Shown here: positions 40,453-48,625 of the stretch, piece by piece | Numbering within the stretch: position 1 is the stretch's first letter | Layout: each line of letters opens with the position of its first letter | NCBI RefSeq assembly: GCF_003837805.1 | Contig: NZ_RQIT01000034.1 | Coordinates: 1-58,500, forward strand | Reading direction: 5' to 3' | Source: Bradyrhizobium sp. RP6 | GTDB lineage: Bacteria; Pseudomonadota; Alphaproteobacteria; Rhizobiales; Xanthobacteraceae | Length of the DNA stretch: 58,500 nucleotides | Program-made: the position numbers and the translations under genes | The notes under the pieces: generated by a model | The model's input: only the letters and a program-made list of their open reading frames with translations | Databases searched by the model: none | Told to the model about the DNA's origin: nothing

Positions 40453-40908
40453 ATGAAGAGTGAAATCACCGGCATCACCCGGGCCAATGAGGGCATCCAG
40501 GGCATTTCCTGGAACATACTCGGCCAGACCTATGTGCCGAAGAGCTACGCCGAGCACAGCTTCTCCTGGCACGCGACACTGCCGCCGGGCACGTTCGTCC
40601 CGCCGCATATTCACCCCGACCAGGATGAGTATCTCTACATGCTGGAGGGCAAGCTCGATTTCATGCTCGGCAATTCGGAAGCGCAGGCAACCGCCGGCGA
40701 CCTAATCCGCCTCGGCATGGGCGTGCCGCACGGCATCTTCAACAAGTCGGAGCAGACCGCAAAAGTGCTGTTCTGGGTCTCGCCAAGCCGCAAGCTGTTC
40801 GATCTGTTCTGGGGCCTTCACAACATGAAGGAGCAGAAGCCGGAGGACGTGGTGGCGATGGCCGCCGAGTTCAACATCCACTTCCTGCCGCCGCCGCCCG
40901 GCGGCTAG
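40453..40908 (+). CDS. cupin-domain protein
   Basis: The start is the ATG preceded by GGGAGG (6-nt spacing), giving 151 residues. The product is a single cupin barrel. Motif 1 reads FVPPHIHPDQDEYLYMLEGKLDF (about 52-74) with H-x-H and a glutamate as metal ligands. Motif 2 reads GDLIRLGMGVPHGIFNKS (about 85-102) with the fourth histidine. The metal site is complete, so catalysis is possible (dioxygenase, isomerase or decarboxylase), but small cupins are too diverse to assign. It is probably cotranscribed with the binding-protein gene and therefore linked to the aromatic substrate. It ends 10 bp from the convergent hydroxylase gene. Confidence 0.85.
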   Translation: MKSEITGITRANEGIQGISWNILGQTYVPKSYAEHSFSWHATLPPGTFVPPHIHPDQDEYLYMLEGKLDFMLGNSEAQATAGDLIRLGMGVPHGIFNKSEQTAKVLFWVSPSRKLFDLFWGLHNMKEQKPEDVVAMAAEFNIHFLPPPPGG

Positions 40909-40917
40909 CGCCCAGCT

Positions 40918-42168
40918 TCAGGCGCGCACCGCCGCAAGTCCCGGCACCGCGGCGAAGCCTGCCTTTGTCGCATAGCCGCGCACGATGGCTTCGCGCTGGG
41001 AATAGCTCAGCACGTTGTCGACATTGTCGAAACCATCGGGCGCGAGCTGCTCGACGGCGTCGATGACGCCTTCGGGGCCGCCGCGCCGGTTGGAGCGGAC
41101 GATCTCGGCCGTCATCGGCAGGCGCTTCTTCTCGTATTCGAGCAGCGCCTGGCGCGGATGCTCGGCACGCACCAATGCATCGGCGAGGCAGCGCGCATCG
41201 AGAATCGCCTGCGAGGCGCCGTTCGAGCCGACGGGATACATGGGGTGCGCGGCGTCGCCAAGCAACGTCACGCGCCCCGACGACCAATAGGGCAAGGGAT
41301 CGCGGTCGCAGGTCGGATATTCGTAGAACTCCGGCGTCGCCGAGATCAGGCTCTTGACGTCGATATAGGGGACCGAGAAACGCGCGACATGCGGCATCAG
41401 CTCCTCGCGGCGGCCCGGGCGCGACCAGTCTTCTTTCCGCGGCGGCGGCGCATTGCCTTCGCCCACCTTCACCAGCACCGCCCAATTGGTTAGACGGCTC
41501 GCAGGGCTCGATCCTTCCGCGATCGGGTAGATCACGACCTTGGCATTGAGACCGCCGGCCACGATCATGGATCTGCCGGTGAGGAACAGCGGCCAGTCGC
41601 GGGCGCCGCGCCACAGCATCAGGCCGTTCCAGCACGGCGGCCCCTCGCTCGGGAACAACGTCTCGCGGACGCGCGAATGGATGCCGTCGGCGCCGATGAG
41701 GATATCGCCGCGCGCGGTGTGGACGTGCGCGCCGGCGCGATCGAAGAAATAAGCGGACACGCCGCCCTCGTCCTGTGTGAAAGCACCGAGCCGGCAGCCG
41801 GTGTGAATTGCGTCCGGCCCGAGCCGTTCCTCGACCGCACGATGAATGACGCCCTGAAGGCGGCCGCGGTGGATCGAGAATTGCGGCACGTCGTGGCCGG
41901 CGTCGATGCCGCGCGCTTCGCGCCAGACCTCCTGGCCGTGGCGGTTGAGATAATAGAGCTGGTCGGTGCGAACAGCGACGTCGTCGAGCCTCTGAAGCAG
42001 GCCGAGGCCGGCCAGCTCGCGCATTGCATGCGGCAGCGTGTTGATGCCGACGCCGAGCTCGCGAATGGTGTCGGCCTGCTCGAAGATCTCACAATCCAGG
42101 CCGCGCGAGCGCAGCATCAATGCCATGGTGAGACCACCAATACCGCCACCGACGATAATCGCCTTCAT
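40918..42168 (-). CDS. class A flavin-dependent aromatic hydroxylase (PhzS-like)
   Basis: This 416-residue FAD monooxygenase has the dinucleotide motif GGGIGGLTMALML (about 7-19), the DG-type motif ILIGADGIHSRVRETLF near 155 and GRVTLLGDAAHPMYPVGSNGASQAILDA near 290, the FAD ribityl signature. The overall sequence resembles the PhzS and 3-hydroxybenzoate 6-hydroxylase branch. It follows the monooxygenase-reductase gene by 51 bp on the same strand. It might hydroxylate a free aromatic acid to feed the CoA pathway, or act on a parallel substrate. The aromatic position attacked cannot be told from sequence. Confidence 0.87.
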   Translation of the reverse strand: MKAIIVGGGIGGLTMALMLRSRGLDCEIFEQADTIRELGVGINTLPHAMRELAGLGLLQRLDDVAVRTDQLYYLNRHGQEVWREARGIDAGHDVPQFSIHRGRLQGVIHRAVEERLGPDAIHTGCRLGAFTQDEGGVSAYFFDRAGAHVHTARGDILIGADGIHSRVRETLFPSEGPPCWNGLMLWRGARDWPLFLTGRSMIVAGGLNAKVVIYPIAEGSSPASRLTNWAVLVKVGEGNAPPPRKEDWSRPGRREELMPHVARFSVPYIDVKSLISATPEFYEYPTCDRDPLPYWSSGRVTLLGDAAHPMYPVGSNGASQAILDARCLADALVRAEHPRQALLEYEKKRLPMTAEIVRSNRRGGPEGVIDAVEQLAPDGFDNVDNVLSYSQREAIVRGYATKAGFAAVPGLAAVRA

Positions 42169-42219
42169 CGCCCTAACTCCACTCGAAACACAGGCAATGG
42201 GTCAACGTTGCACGGGCTG

Positions 42220-44571
42220 TCACTCCGCCGCAAGCGGCTTTGTCGCCTCCGCCTTGAGCTCGGCCCGGGTCTTGGGCTTAGCCTTAATTCTCAGCTCCTC
42301 GAGATCCTGCCGGTCGCGCACGCTGTTGCGGAAAATCTGCTCTTTTCCGGGCAGATATTGCGGCGGACAGAAGGCGTCGTTCGCCCCGTACCAGGCCGCC
42401 GCCTTCATGGTGAAGAAGGGGTCGACGAGATGCGGACGTCCCAGTGCGACGAGATCCGCCCGGCCGGCCGCCAGAATGGTGTTGGCCTGGTCCGCCGTCG
42501 TGATGTTGCCGACGCACATGGTGGCGACGCGCGCCTCGTTGCGAACCTGGTCCGAGAAGGGCGTTTGGAACATGCGCCCGTAGACCGGCTGCGCGTCGCG
42601 CACGGTCTGGCCGGTCGAGACGTCGACGAGATCGACTCCCGCCTCGGCAAAGGCCCGCGCGATGGCGACCGCATCATCGCCGGTGATGCCGCCATCCGCC
42701 CAGTCGGTGGCGGAGATGCGCACCGACATCGGCTTGTGCGACGGCCACACCGCGCGCAGCGCCTCGAAGATCTCGAGCGGGAACCGCAGACGGTTTTCGA
42801 GCGAACCGCCATACTCGTCGTTACGGGTATTTGTCAGGGGCGAGACGAAGCTCGCGAGCAGATAGCCGTGGGCGCAGTGCAATTCGAGCATGTCGAAGCC
42901 GCAGCGCTCGCCGCGCTCGGCCGCGGCGACGAAAACGTCTTTCACCGCATTCATGCCGGCGCGATCGAGCTCGCGCGGCACCTGACTGTTCGGGAAATAG
43001 GGCAGCGGCGATGCCGAAAAGATATCCCAGCCGCCCTGCTCCAAGGGACGGTCCATGCCGTCCCACATCAACTTGGTCGCGCCCTTGCGACCGGCGTGCC
43101 CCAGTTGCAGGCAGATCTTCGCGGCCGAATTGCCGTGGACGAAATCCACGATGCGCCGCCAGGAAGTCTCCTGCTCGTCGTTCCAAAGGCCGGCACAGCC
43201 CGGCGTGATCCGGGCATCGCGGCTGACGCAGGTCATCTCGGTGAAGATCAGCCCGGCGCCGCCGATCGCGCGCGAGCCGTAATGCACGAGGTGAAAGTCG
43301 GTCGGCACGCCCTCCTTGGCCGAATACATGCACATCGGCGACATCACCGCGCGATTGGCGAGCTCCATCTCGCGCAAGCGGAACGGCTGGAACAGCGGCA
43401 CCATCGGCCGGTCGGCGTCGACATCGAAGCCGCTGCTGCGCACCTGCCTCGCGAACGTCTTCTCGACCTCGGCCACGAAATCCGGCGCACGAAGCTTCAG
43501 ATTGTCATAGGTGATCGCCTTCGAGCGTGTCATGACGCCGAAGGCGAACTGCACCGGGTCAAAATCCCAGAAGCGGTCGACGTGCTCAAACCAGACCAGC
43601 GAGACGTCGGCGGCATGCTGCGTCTTCTCAACCTCCTCACGGCGGCCATGCTCATAAACCTCGAGCGCCGCCTTGATGCTGGGCGCCTTCTCCATTGCCT
43701 CGGCCAGCGCGATCGCATCCTCCATCGCGAGCTTGGTGCCCGAGCCGATCGAGAAATGCGCGCTCGCCTTGGCGTCGCCGAGCAGGACCATGTTGTCCTT
43801 GACCCAGCGCTTGCTGCGGATCATGGGGAAATTGCGCCACATCGAGCGATTGGTCAGCAACCGATGCTCACCGAGGAACCAGCCGAAGATGTCTGCCATC
43901 CGCGCGGCGGACTGAGCCTCGTCCAGCCCCGTCAACCCCGCTCGCTCGAACGTCTCTGGATCGGTCTCGAATATCCAGGTCGAATGCCCGGCCTCGTATT
44001 GATAGGCATGGGCGATGAACGGGCCCCACTCGGTTTCCTGGAAGATGAAGGTGAAAGCATCGAGCGGCCTGGTCGACCCCATCCAGGCGAACTTGTTCGA
44101 GCGGACGTCGACCTCGGGCTGGAAATGATCGACATACTTCTCGCGGAAGCGGCTGTTGATGCCGTCCGCCAGCAGAATGAGGTCAGCATGAGAGATGCGG
44201 GATTCGTCGTCGATATCCACTTCGAAATGCAGGGTAACGCCCAGCTCGCGAGCGCGCTCCTGAAGGATCAGCAGCAGCTTCTGCCGTGAGCAGCCGCAGA
44301 AGCCGTTGCCGCCCACCCGGTGCACCGTGCCGCGGAAATGCACTGCGATGTCATCCCAGTAGGCGAACTCCTGGGTGATGCGGCGATAGCTCGGAAGATC
44401 GTGCTTCTCGAAATTATCGAGCGTCGCATCCGAGAACACCACGCCGAAGCCGAACGTGTCGTCGGCTCGATTACGCTCGTACACCGTGATGTCGGCGGCC
44501 GGGCGCTGCTTCTTGAGCAGGATCGCAGCATAGAGACCCGCAGGTCCGCCACCGATGATCGCGACTTTCAT
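42220..44571 (-). CDS. anthraniloyl-CoA monooxygenase/reductase-type bifunctional enzyme (salicylyl-CoA 5-hydroxylase-like)
   Basis: This 783-residue fusion has an N-terminal flavoprotein monooxygenase (about 1-385; GGGPAGLYAAILLKK, LLADGINSRFREKY, and MVLLGDAKASAHFSIGSGTKLAMEDA). The C-terminal Old Yellow Enzyme domain (about 395-775) contains LANRAVMSPMCMYSA, QLGHAGRKG and HCAHGYLLASFVSPLTN. This is the architecture of 2-aminobenzoyl-CoA monooxygenase/reductase of Azoarcus evansii, which oxygenates and dearomatises the CoA ester in one protein. The same annotation is given to salicylyl-CoA 5-hydroxylases, so the natural substrate is one of the two. The CoA ligase, RidA, crotonase and SDR nearby complete a hybrid aerobic pathway. 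An operator-like site is 35 bp upstream. Confidence 0.88.
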   Translation of the reverse strand: MKVAIIGGGPAGLYAAILLKKQRPAADITVYERNRADDTFGFGVVFSDATLDNFEKHDLPSYRRITQEFAYWDDIAVHFRGTVHRVGGNGFCGCSRQKLLLILQERARELGVTLHFEVDIDDESRISHADLILLADGINSRFREKYVDHFQPEVDVRSNKFAWMGSTRPLDAFTFIFQETEWGPFIAHAYQYEAGHSTWIFETDPETFERAGLTGLDEAQSAARMADIFGWFLGEHRLLTNRSMWRNFPMIRSKRWVKDNMVLLGDAKASAHFSIGSGTKLAMEDAIALAEAMEKAPSIKAALEVYEHGRREEVEKTQHAADVSLVWFEHVDRFWDFDPVQFAFGVMTRSKAITYDNLKLRAPDFVAEVEKTFARQVRSSGFDVDADRPMVPLFQPFRLREMELANRAVMSPMCMYSAKEGVPTDFHLVHYGSRAIGGAGLIFTEMTCVSRDARITPGCAGLWNDEQETSWRRIVDFVHGNSAAKICLQLGHAGRKGATKLMWDGMDRPLEQGGWDIFSASPLPYFPNSQVPRELDRAGMNAVKDVFVAAAERGERCGFDMLELHCAHGYLLASFVSPLTNTRNDEYGGSLENRLRFPLEIFEALRAVWPSHKPMSVRISATDWADGGITGDDAVAIARAFAEAGVDLVDVSTGQTVRDAQPVYGRMFQTPFSDQVRNEARVATMCVGNITTADQANTILAAGRADLVALGRPHLVDPFFTMKAAAWYGANDAFCPPQYLPGKEQIFRNSVRDRQDLEELRIKAKPKTRAELKAEATKPLAAE

Positions 44572-44606
44572 GGGAGCCTCGCCAATTCACCCGGTCATGG
44601 AAACTA

Positions 44607-44632
44607 TTTTAAGCCTAAAATAATTTGGCGCA
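44607..44632 (-). promoter_or_regulatory. candidate MarR operator 3 (TTTTAAGCCTAAAA + TAATTTGGCGCAA)
   Basis: This is the best-matched partner of copy 1 and contains a symmetric TTTTAAGCCTAAAA core. It is 36 bp before the monooxygenase/reductase start and would overlap its promoter. Confidence 0.65.
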
Positions 44633-44668
44633 AGTCCTCGTTGCCGGCCTGGCGTCAAGGCGATCAGC

Positions 44669-45505
44669 CTAGTCGCCCCGGAAGACCGGCTTGACCTTGT
44701 TGGCGAAAGCCTCGAAGGCGCGCTCGAAGTCCGCCGTGGTCATGCACAACGCTTGGGCAACAGCCTCTGCCTCGATCGCCTCCTCCACCGACATGGCCCA
44801 TTCCATGGCCAGCATCCGCTTGGTCATGGTATTGGCGAAGGTCGGTCCTTCCGCAACCTGCTTCGCCAGAATTTGCGCCTGGGTCAGCACCTGCTCCGGC
44901 GTGACGATGCGGCTGAAGAAGCCCCAGCGCTCGCCCTCTTCCGCGGTCATGAACCGGCCGGTGTAGAGCAACTCCGAGGCGCGCGACTGCCCGATGATCC
45001 GCGGCAGGATCGCGCAGGCGCCCATGTCGCAGCCGGCCAGCCCCACCTTGTTGAACAGGAACGCCACCTTGGCCCCGCTCGCCGCAAGGCGCATGTCAGA
45101 TGCCATGGCGACGATCGCCCCGGCCCCGGCACAAATACCCTCGACCGCGGCCACGATCGGCTGCGGGCAGGCCCGCATGGCCTTGACGAGATCGCCGGTC
45201 ATCCGCGTGAAGGCAGTCAACCCCTTGGTATCCATCTTCACGAGCGGACCGATGATCTCGAACACGTCGCCGCCCGACGAGAAATTGCCGCCGGCACCAG
45301 TAACGACGATGGATTTGACGGCGTCGTCAAAGGCGCAGGCACGGAAGAAATCGGTCAGCTCCCGGTAGCTTTCAAACGTCAGCGGATTCTTTCGTTCGGG
45401 GCGGTTGAGCGTGACCGTCGCAACGCCGTCGACCACAGCCAGCAGGAAGTGCTGCGGCGAGTAATCTGCAAGCGGCACGGTGACGGGGTTGGCTGGTCTG
45501 CTCAT
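44669..45505 (-). CDS. enoyl-CoA hydratase (crotonase) family protein of the aromatic pathway
   Basis: The start MSRPANPVTVPL is set by AAGGAG 5 nt upstream, giving 278 residues; the longer frame has no homology. The crotonase core shows the first oxyanion loop GGNFSSGGDVFEI near 75 and the second block EGICAGAGAIVAMASD near 120. Its C-terminal domain contains the FNKVGLAGCDMGACAILPRIIG segment. The canonical catalytic glutamates are not at the usual places (AGAGAI and NKVGL), as in several ring-processing crotonases. It follows the SDR by 43 bp and lies directly upstream of the monooxygenase/reductase gene. It could hydrate or hydrolyse the non-aromatic ring CoA ester. Confidence 0.85.
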   Translation of the reverse strand: MSRPANPVTVPLADYSPQHFLLAVVDGVATVTLNRPERKNPLTFESYRELTDFFRACAFDDAVKSIVVTGAGGNFSSGGDVFEIIGPLVKMDTKGLTAFTRMTGDLVKAMRACPQPIVAAVEGICAGAGAIVAMASDMRLAASGAKVAFLFNKVGLAGCDMGACAILPRIIGQSRASELLYTGRFMTAEEGERWGFFSRIVTPEQVLTQAQILAKQVAEGPTFANTMTKRMLAMEWAMSVEEAIEAEAVAQALCMTTADFERAFEAFANKVKPVFRGD

Positions 45506-45548
45506 GGGATCTCCTTGGCTTCTTATTTCCGCGACTGCACCAGGTACG

Positions 45549-46310
45549 CTAGACCTCGCCTCCAGCCACGGCAATCGCCTGCCCAGTGATTGCGCTCGCG
45601 CCGTCACCGCACAGCCAAAGAACCGCGTCTGCTACCTCCTGGGGCGTGATCAAGCGTCCTTGCGGATTGTGTTTCGCGAGCTCTGCGACCGCCTGCTCCC
45701 GGGTTCGGCCTGTCTTCCTGATGATGTTCTCGATGCTTCCGGCAACGAGATCCGTGTCGGTGAAGCCGGGACACACCGCATTCACGGTCACATTGCTTCC
45801 AGCCATCTCGAGGGCAAGCGAACGCACGAGACCGACCACGGCGTGCTTTGCAGCGGCGTACGCACTGACATAGGCATAACCCTTGAGCCCGGCCGTCGAC
45901 GCGACCGCGACGATACGGCCATAGGGGCGATCCTTCATGCCCGGCAGCACAGCCTGGACGGCATGCACGACGCCCATGAAATTGACATCCATCATGCGCG
46001 CAAAAAGGGCGGCGTCCGATTTGGCAAACGGCGCCGATTCGGCGCTGCCCGCGTTGGCAATCAGGATGTCGATCGGCTTGCGCGCACTCGCTCCGGCAAT
46101 GGCAGCTTTCAGCGACGCTTCGTTCGAGACATCAGCGACAGCCGCAAAGTGCGCGGAACCTGCATTGACCGCCTCTTCGAGAACCGCCGGATTCCGGCCA
46201 AGCACGGTTACCGTCGCACCAGCGCCGACGAGAGAAGCAGCTATCGCACGGCCGATGCCGCGACCGCCGCCGGTCACCAGCGCGTGCGGCGAGTGCGTCA
46301 ATCCGGACAT
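45549..46310 (-). CDS. short-chain dehydrogenase/reductase of the aromatic pathway
   Basis: The start MSGLTHSPHALVTGG is set by GAGGGAG about 8 nt upstream, giving 253 residues. SDR motifs are TGGGRGIGRAIAASL (about 13-27), NAGSAE near 88, GRIVAVASTAG near 135 and the catalytic YVSAYAAAKHAVVG (YxxxK) near 155. The C-terminus reads DGASAITGQAIAVAGGEV. It would oxidise a hydroxyacyl-CoA or a ring hydroxyl after dearomatisation. It heads the minus-strand SDR-crotonase pair and shares a divergent promoter region containing two operator-like motifs with the plus-strand hydrolase operon. Confidence 0.9.
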   Translation of the reverse strand: MSGLTHSPHALVTGGGRGIGRAIAASLVGAGATVTVLGRNPAVLEEAVNAGSAHFAAVADVSNEASLKAAIAGASARKPIDILIANAGSAESAPFAKSDAALFARMMDVNFMGVVHAVQAVLPGMKDRPYGRIVAVASTAGLKGYAYVSAYAAAKHAVVGLVRSLALEMAGSNVTVNAVCPGFTDTDLVAGSIENIIRKTGRTREQAVAELAKHNPQGRLITPQEVADAVLWLCGDGASAITGQAIAVAGGEV

Positions 46311-46351
46311 GCGCTGACTCCCTCGGATCTTGTGATCGTCCATCCGATATA

Positions 46352-46375
46352 TTTTAACCTTCAAATTTTTGCAAC
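46352..46375 (-). promoter_or_regulatory. candidate MarR operator 4 (TTTTAACCTTCAAA + TTTTTGCAA)
   Basis: This copy lies 42 bp before the SDR start. It keeps the TTTTAA...CAAA core but only a diverged downstream part, so it is weaker. Confidence 0.5.
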
Positions 46376-46430
46376 GAAAGCGGAGCTTGCCCGCGCGAAC
46401 GACGCCGTGCGAGAGGCGGCCCGAAAATTG

Positions 46431-46450
46431 CTTTAAGTATAAAATTATCG
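46431..46450 (+). promoter_or_regulatory. candidate MarR operator 5 (CTTTAAGTATAAAA + TTATCGC)
   Basis: This copy lies 56 bp before the GTG start of the plus-strand hydrolase operon and 65 bp from copy 4. Its presence extends the proposed regulon to that operon. Confidence 0.5.
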
Positions 46451-46505
46451 CTTCCCATCCCCCACGGGCCTGTTAGCATCGAATGGCCTAGCAAAAGGAT
46501 GTCAC

Positions 46506-47321
46506 GTGTCGCAGCCTGCGCCGATGATAACAAAGGACGGTCGCTTCGCCTATGAAGCCGCGGGCGATCCGGGCGCGATACCCCTGATTTTCCTGCATGG
46601 CATTGGCGGCGCGGCGCGAAGCTGGAGGCGGCAGCTTGCCGCATTCGGCGACCGCTTCCGCGCAATCGCATGGGACATGCCGGGCTATGGCGGATCGGCG
46701 CCACTCGCCAACGTCAGCATCGCTGCCCTGGCCGATGCGCTTCAGCAATTCATCGAGCAGCTTGGTGCGGCTAAGCCTATTCTAGTCGGCCATTCCATCG
46801 GCGGCATGATCGTCCAGAAGTGGCTGGTGCAGTCCTCCAAACTGGCACGTGCGGTCGTGCTGGCGCAGACCAGCCCTGCCTTCGGCAAGACCGATGGCGA
46901 CTGGCAAAAAACATTCATCGCGGCGCGGCTCGGGCCGCTCGATCGCGGGGAGACGATGAAGTCGCTGGCCCCTTCCCTGGTGAAGGAGCTCGTCGGCGAC
47001 GATCCCGATCCGGACGGGATGGTGCTTGCCCGCGAATGCATGGGACGCGTGCCTGAGGCAAGCTATCGCGCCATGATGCTGGCTCTCATCGGCTTCGATC
47101 AGCGCAGCACACTCGCGGATATTTCCGTCCCGACGCTGCTGCTGTCCGGCTCCAAGGACAACAACGCGCCTGCGCCGATGATGGCAAAGACGGCGACCTA
47201 TATCCCTGGGGCTGAATATGTCGAACTCGCCGGCGTCGGCCATCTCGCCAACCTGGAACGTCCTGATGCCTTCAACGAAGCTCTCGGCCGTTTCCTGAAC
47301 TCCGTTACGACCAAAGCGTAA
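46506..47321 (+). CDS. alpha/beta hydrolase
   Basis: This 271-residue protein starts with GTG, preceded by AAGGA at 7 nt. The hydrolase fold shows the oxyanion HGIGGAARSW near 31, nucleophile S97 in VGHSIGG, an acid in LSGSKDNNAPAP near 215, and histidine in AGVGHLANLERP near 245, so the catalytic triad is complete. It resembles meta-cleavage-product hydrolases and enol-lactonases (MhpC/PcaD branch). As the first gene of the five-gene operon it could open a ring or cleave a carbon-carbon or ester bond. The next gene starts 13 bp later. Confidence 0.87.
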   Translation: MSQPAPMITKDGRFAYEAAGDPGAIPLIFLHGIGGAARSWRRQLAAFGDRFRAIAWDMPGYGGSAPLANVSIAALADALQQFIEQLGAAKPILVGHSIGGMIVQKWLVQSSKLARAVVLAQTSPAFGKTDGDWQKTFIAARLGPLDRGETMKSLAPSLVKELVGDDPDPDGMVLARECMGRVPEASYRAMMLALIGFDQRSTLADISVPTLLLSGSKDNNAPAPMMAKTATYIPGAEYVELAGVGHLANLERPDAFNEALGRFLNSVTTKA

Positions 47322-47333
47322 GGTGATTGCGTA

Positions 47334-48623
47334 ATGACCATGCAAGTGAGCAAGACCATCAGCGCAACCGACAAGGTCGCGCTGGATGCACCGATCTTCG
47401 ATCCCATCGCGTTCCGCTTGAGCGACGAACAGGCCGGCATCATCGCCCGTGCAAGAGAGATCGGCCAGACCGTGTTTGCCGGTCGCGCCGCTACCTACGA
47501 TCGCGAGGCGATCTTCCCGACCGAAAACTATCGCGACCTCCATCGCGTCGGGCTGCTTGGCATCGCCGTTCCCAAGAAGCACGGCGGACTCGGCGCGAAC
47601 TACCAGACCTATGCCTTGGCGGCCGCCGAGATCGGCCGCTATTGCGGCGCGACCGCGCTGACCTGGAACATGCATGTCTGCTCGACCCTGTGGTCGGGTC
47701 CGCTCGCCGACGATCTCGACATGGACGCAGACACCCGTGCCGAGCACGAGCGGCGGCGCGCGGTCCACTACACGCGCATCGTCGAGGAGGGCGCGATCTA
47801 TTCGCAACCCTTCTCCGAAGGCGGAGCTGCCGCTGCGGGTGGCGTTGCGTTCGGTACAGAAGCGCGGCCGGTCGCGGGCGGCTGGATCGTCAACGGCAAG
47901 AAAATCTTTGCCTCGCTCTCCGGCCACGCCGACTATTACGGCGTGCTTTGCACCGAGATCGAGGAAGGCGAGAAGGCATCGCGCCGCAACACCCTTTACC
48001 TTGCGATCTCCGCCAAATCGGAAGGCGTCTCGGTCGTCGGCGACTGGGATCCGCTGGGCATGCGCGGCACGGTCTCGCGGACGCTGCTGTTCAAGGACGT
48101 GTTCGTGCCGGAGGATTCCGCGCTGATGCCGCGTGGCGTCTATTTCCAGGCCGCGATGCGCTGGCCGCACATGTTCCTGACGCTGTCGCCGACCTATATG
48201 GGCCTGGCGCAAGCTGCCTATGATTTCACCGTGCGGTACCTGCGCGGCGAGGTACCGGGTATGCCGCCGGTGAAGCGCCGCATGTACCCGACCAAGCAGA
48301 TCGCGGTGGCGCAGATGCAGATCAAGCTGGAGCAGATCAAGGGGATCTGGTTCCAGGCGGTGACCGAGGCCCGCGCCAATCCGAGCAAGGAGCAGGTGCT
48401 GCGCGCCTACGCAGCGCAATATTCGGTGATGGAAGGCGCCAATGAGCTCGCCGCGCTCGCGATCCGCACCTGCGGCGGTCAGGCCATGCTCAGGTCGCTG
48501 CCGCTGGAGCGGATCTATCGCGACAGCCGTTGCGGCTCGCTGATGCTGCCCTGGACCGCCGAGCTCTGCCTCGACCGGATCGGGCGCGAAGCGCTGTATG
48601 AGGCCGGCGAAACGGACGACTGA
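47334..48623 (+). CDS. acyl-CoA dehydrogenase-family flavoprotein with atypical C-terminus
   Basis: This 429-residue protein has the N-terminal helical domain (LHRVGLLGIAVPKKHGGLGANY near 70), a middle beta domain (AIYSQPFSEGGAAAAGGVAFGT near 150; GGWIVNGKKIFASLSGHADYYGV), and a C-terminal flavin-binding helical domain. The typical RDSRxxxIxEGTxEI ending is replaced by RIYRDSRCGSLMLPWTAELCLDRIG. This pattern is seen in the monooxygenase-like and specialised branches of the family rather than in fatty-acid enzymes. It may desaturate an unusual acyl-CoA or use oxygen. It is within a tight operon, 2 bp before the ligase gene. Confidence 0.87.
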   Translation: MTMQVSKTISATDKVALDAPIFDPIAFRLSDEQAGIIARAREIGQTVFAGRAATYDREAIFPTENYRDLHRVGLLGIAVPKKHGGLGANYQTYALAAAEIGRYCGATALTWNMHVCSTLWSGPLADDLDMDADTRAEHERRRAVHYTRIVEEGAIYSQPFSEGGAAAAGGVAFGTEARPVAGGWIVNGKKIFASLSGHADYYGVLCTEIEEGEKASRRNTLYLAISAKSEGVSVVGDWDPLGMRGTVSRTLLFKDVFVPEDSALMPRGVYFQAAMRWPHMFLTLSPTYMGLAQAAYDFTVRYLRGEVPGMPPVKRRMYPTKQIAVAQMQIKLEQIKGIWFQAVTEARANPSKEQVLRAYAAQYSVMEGANELAALAIRTCGGQAMLRSLPLERIYRDSRCGSLMLPWTAELCLDRIGREALYEAGETDD

Positions 48624-48625
48624 CC

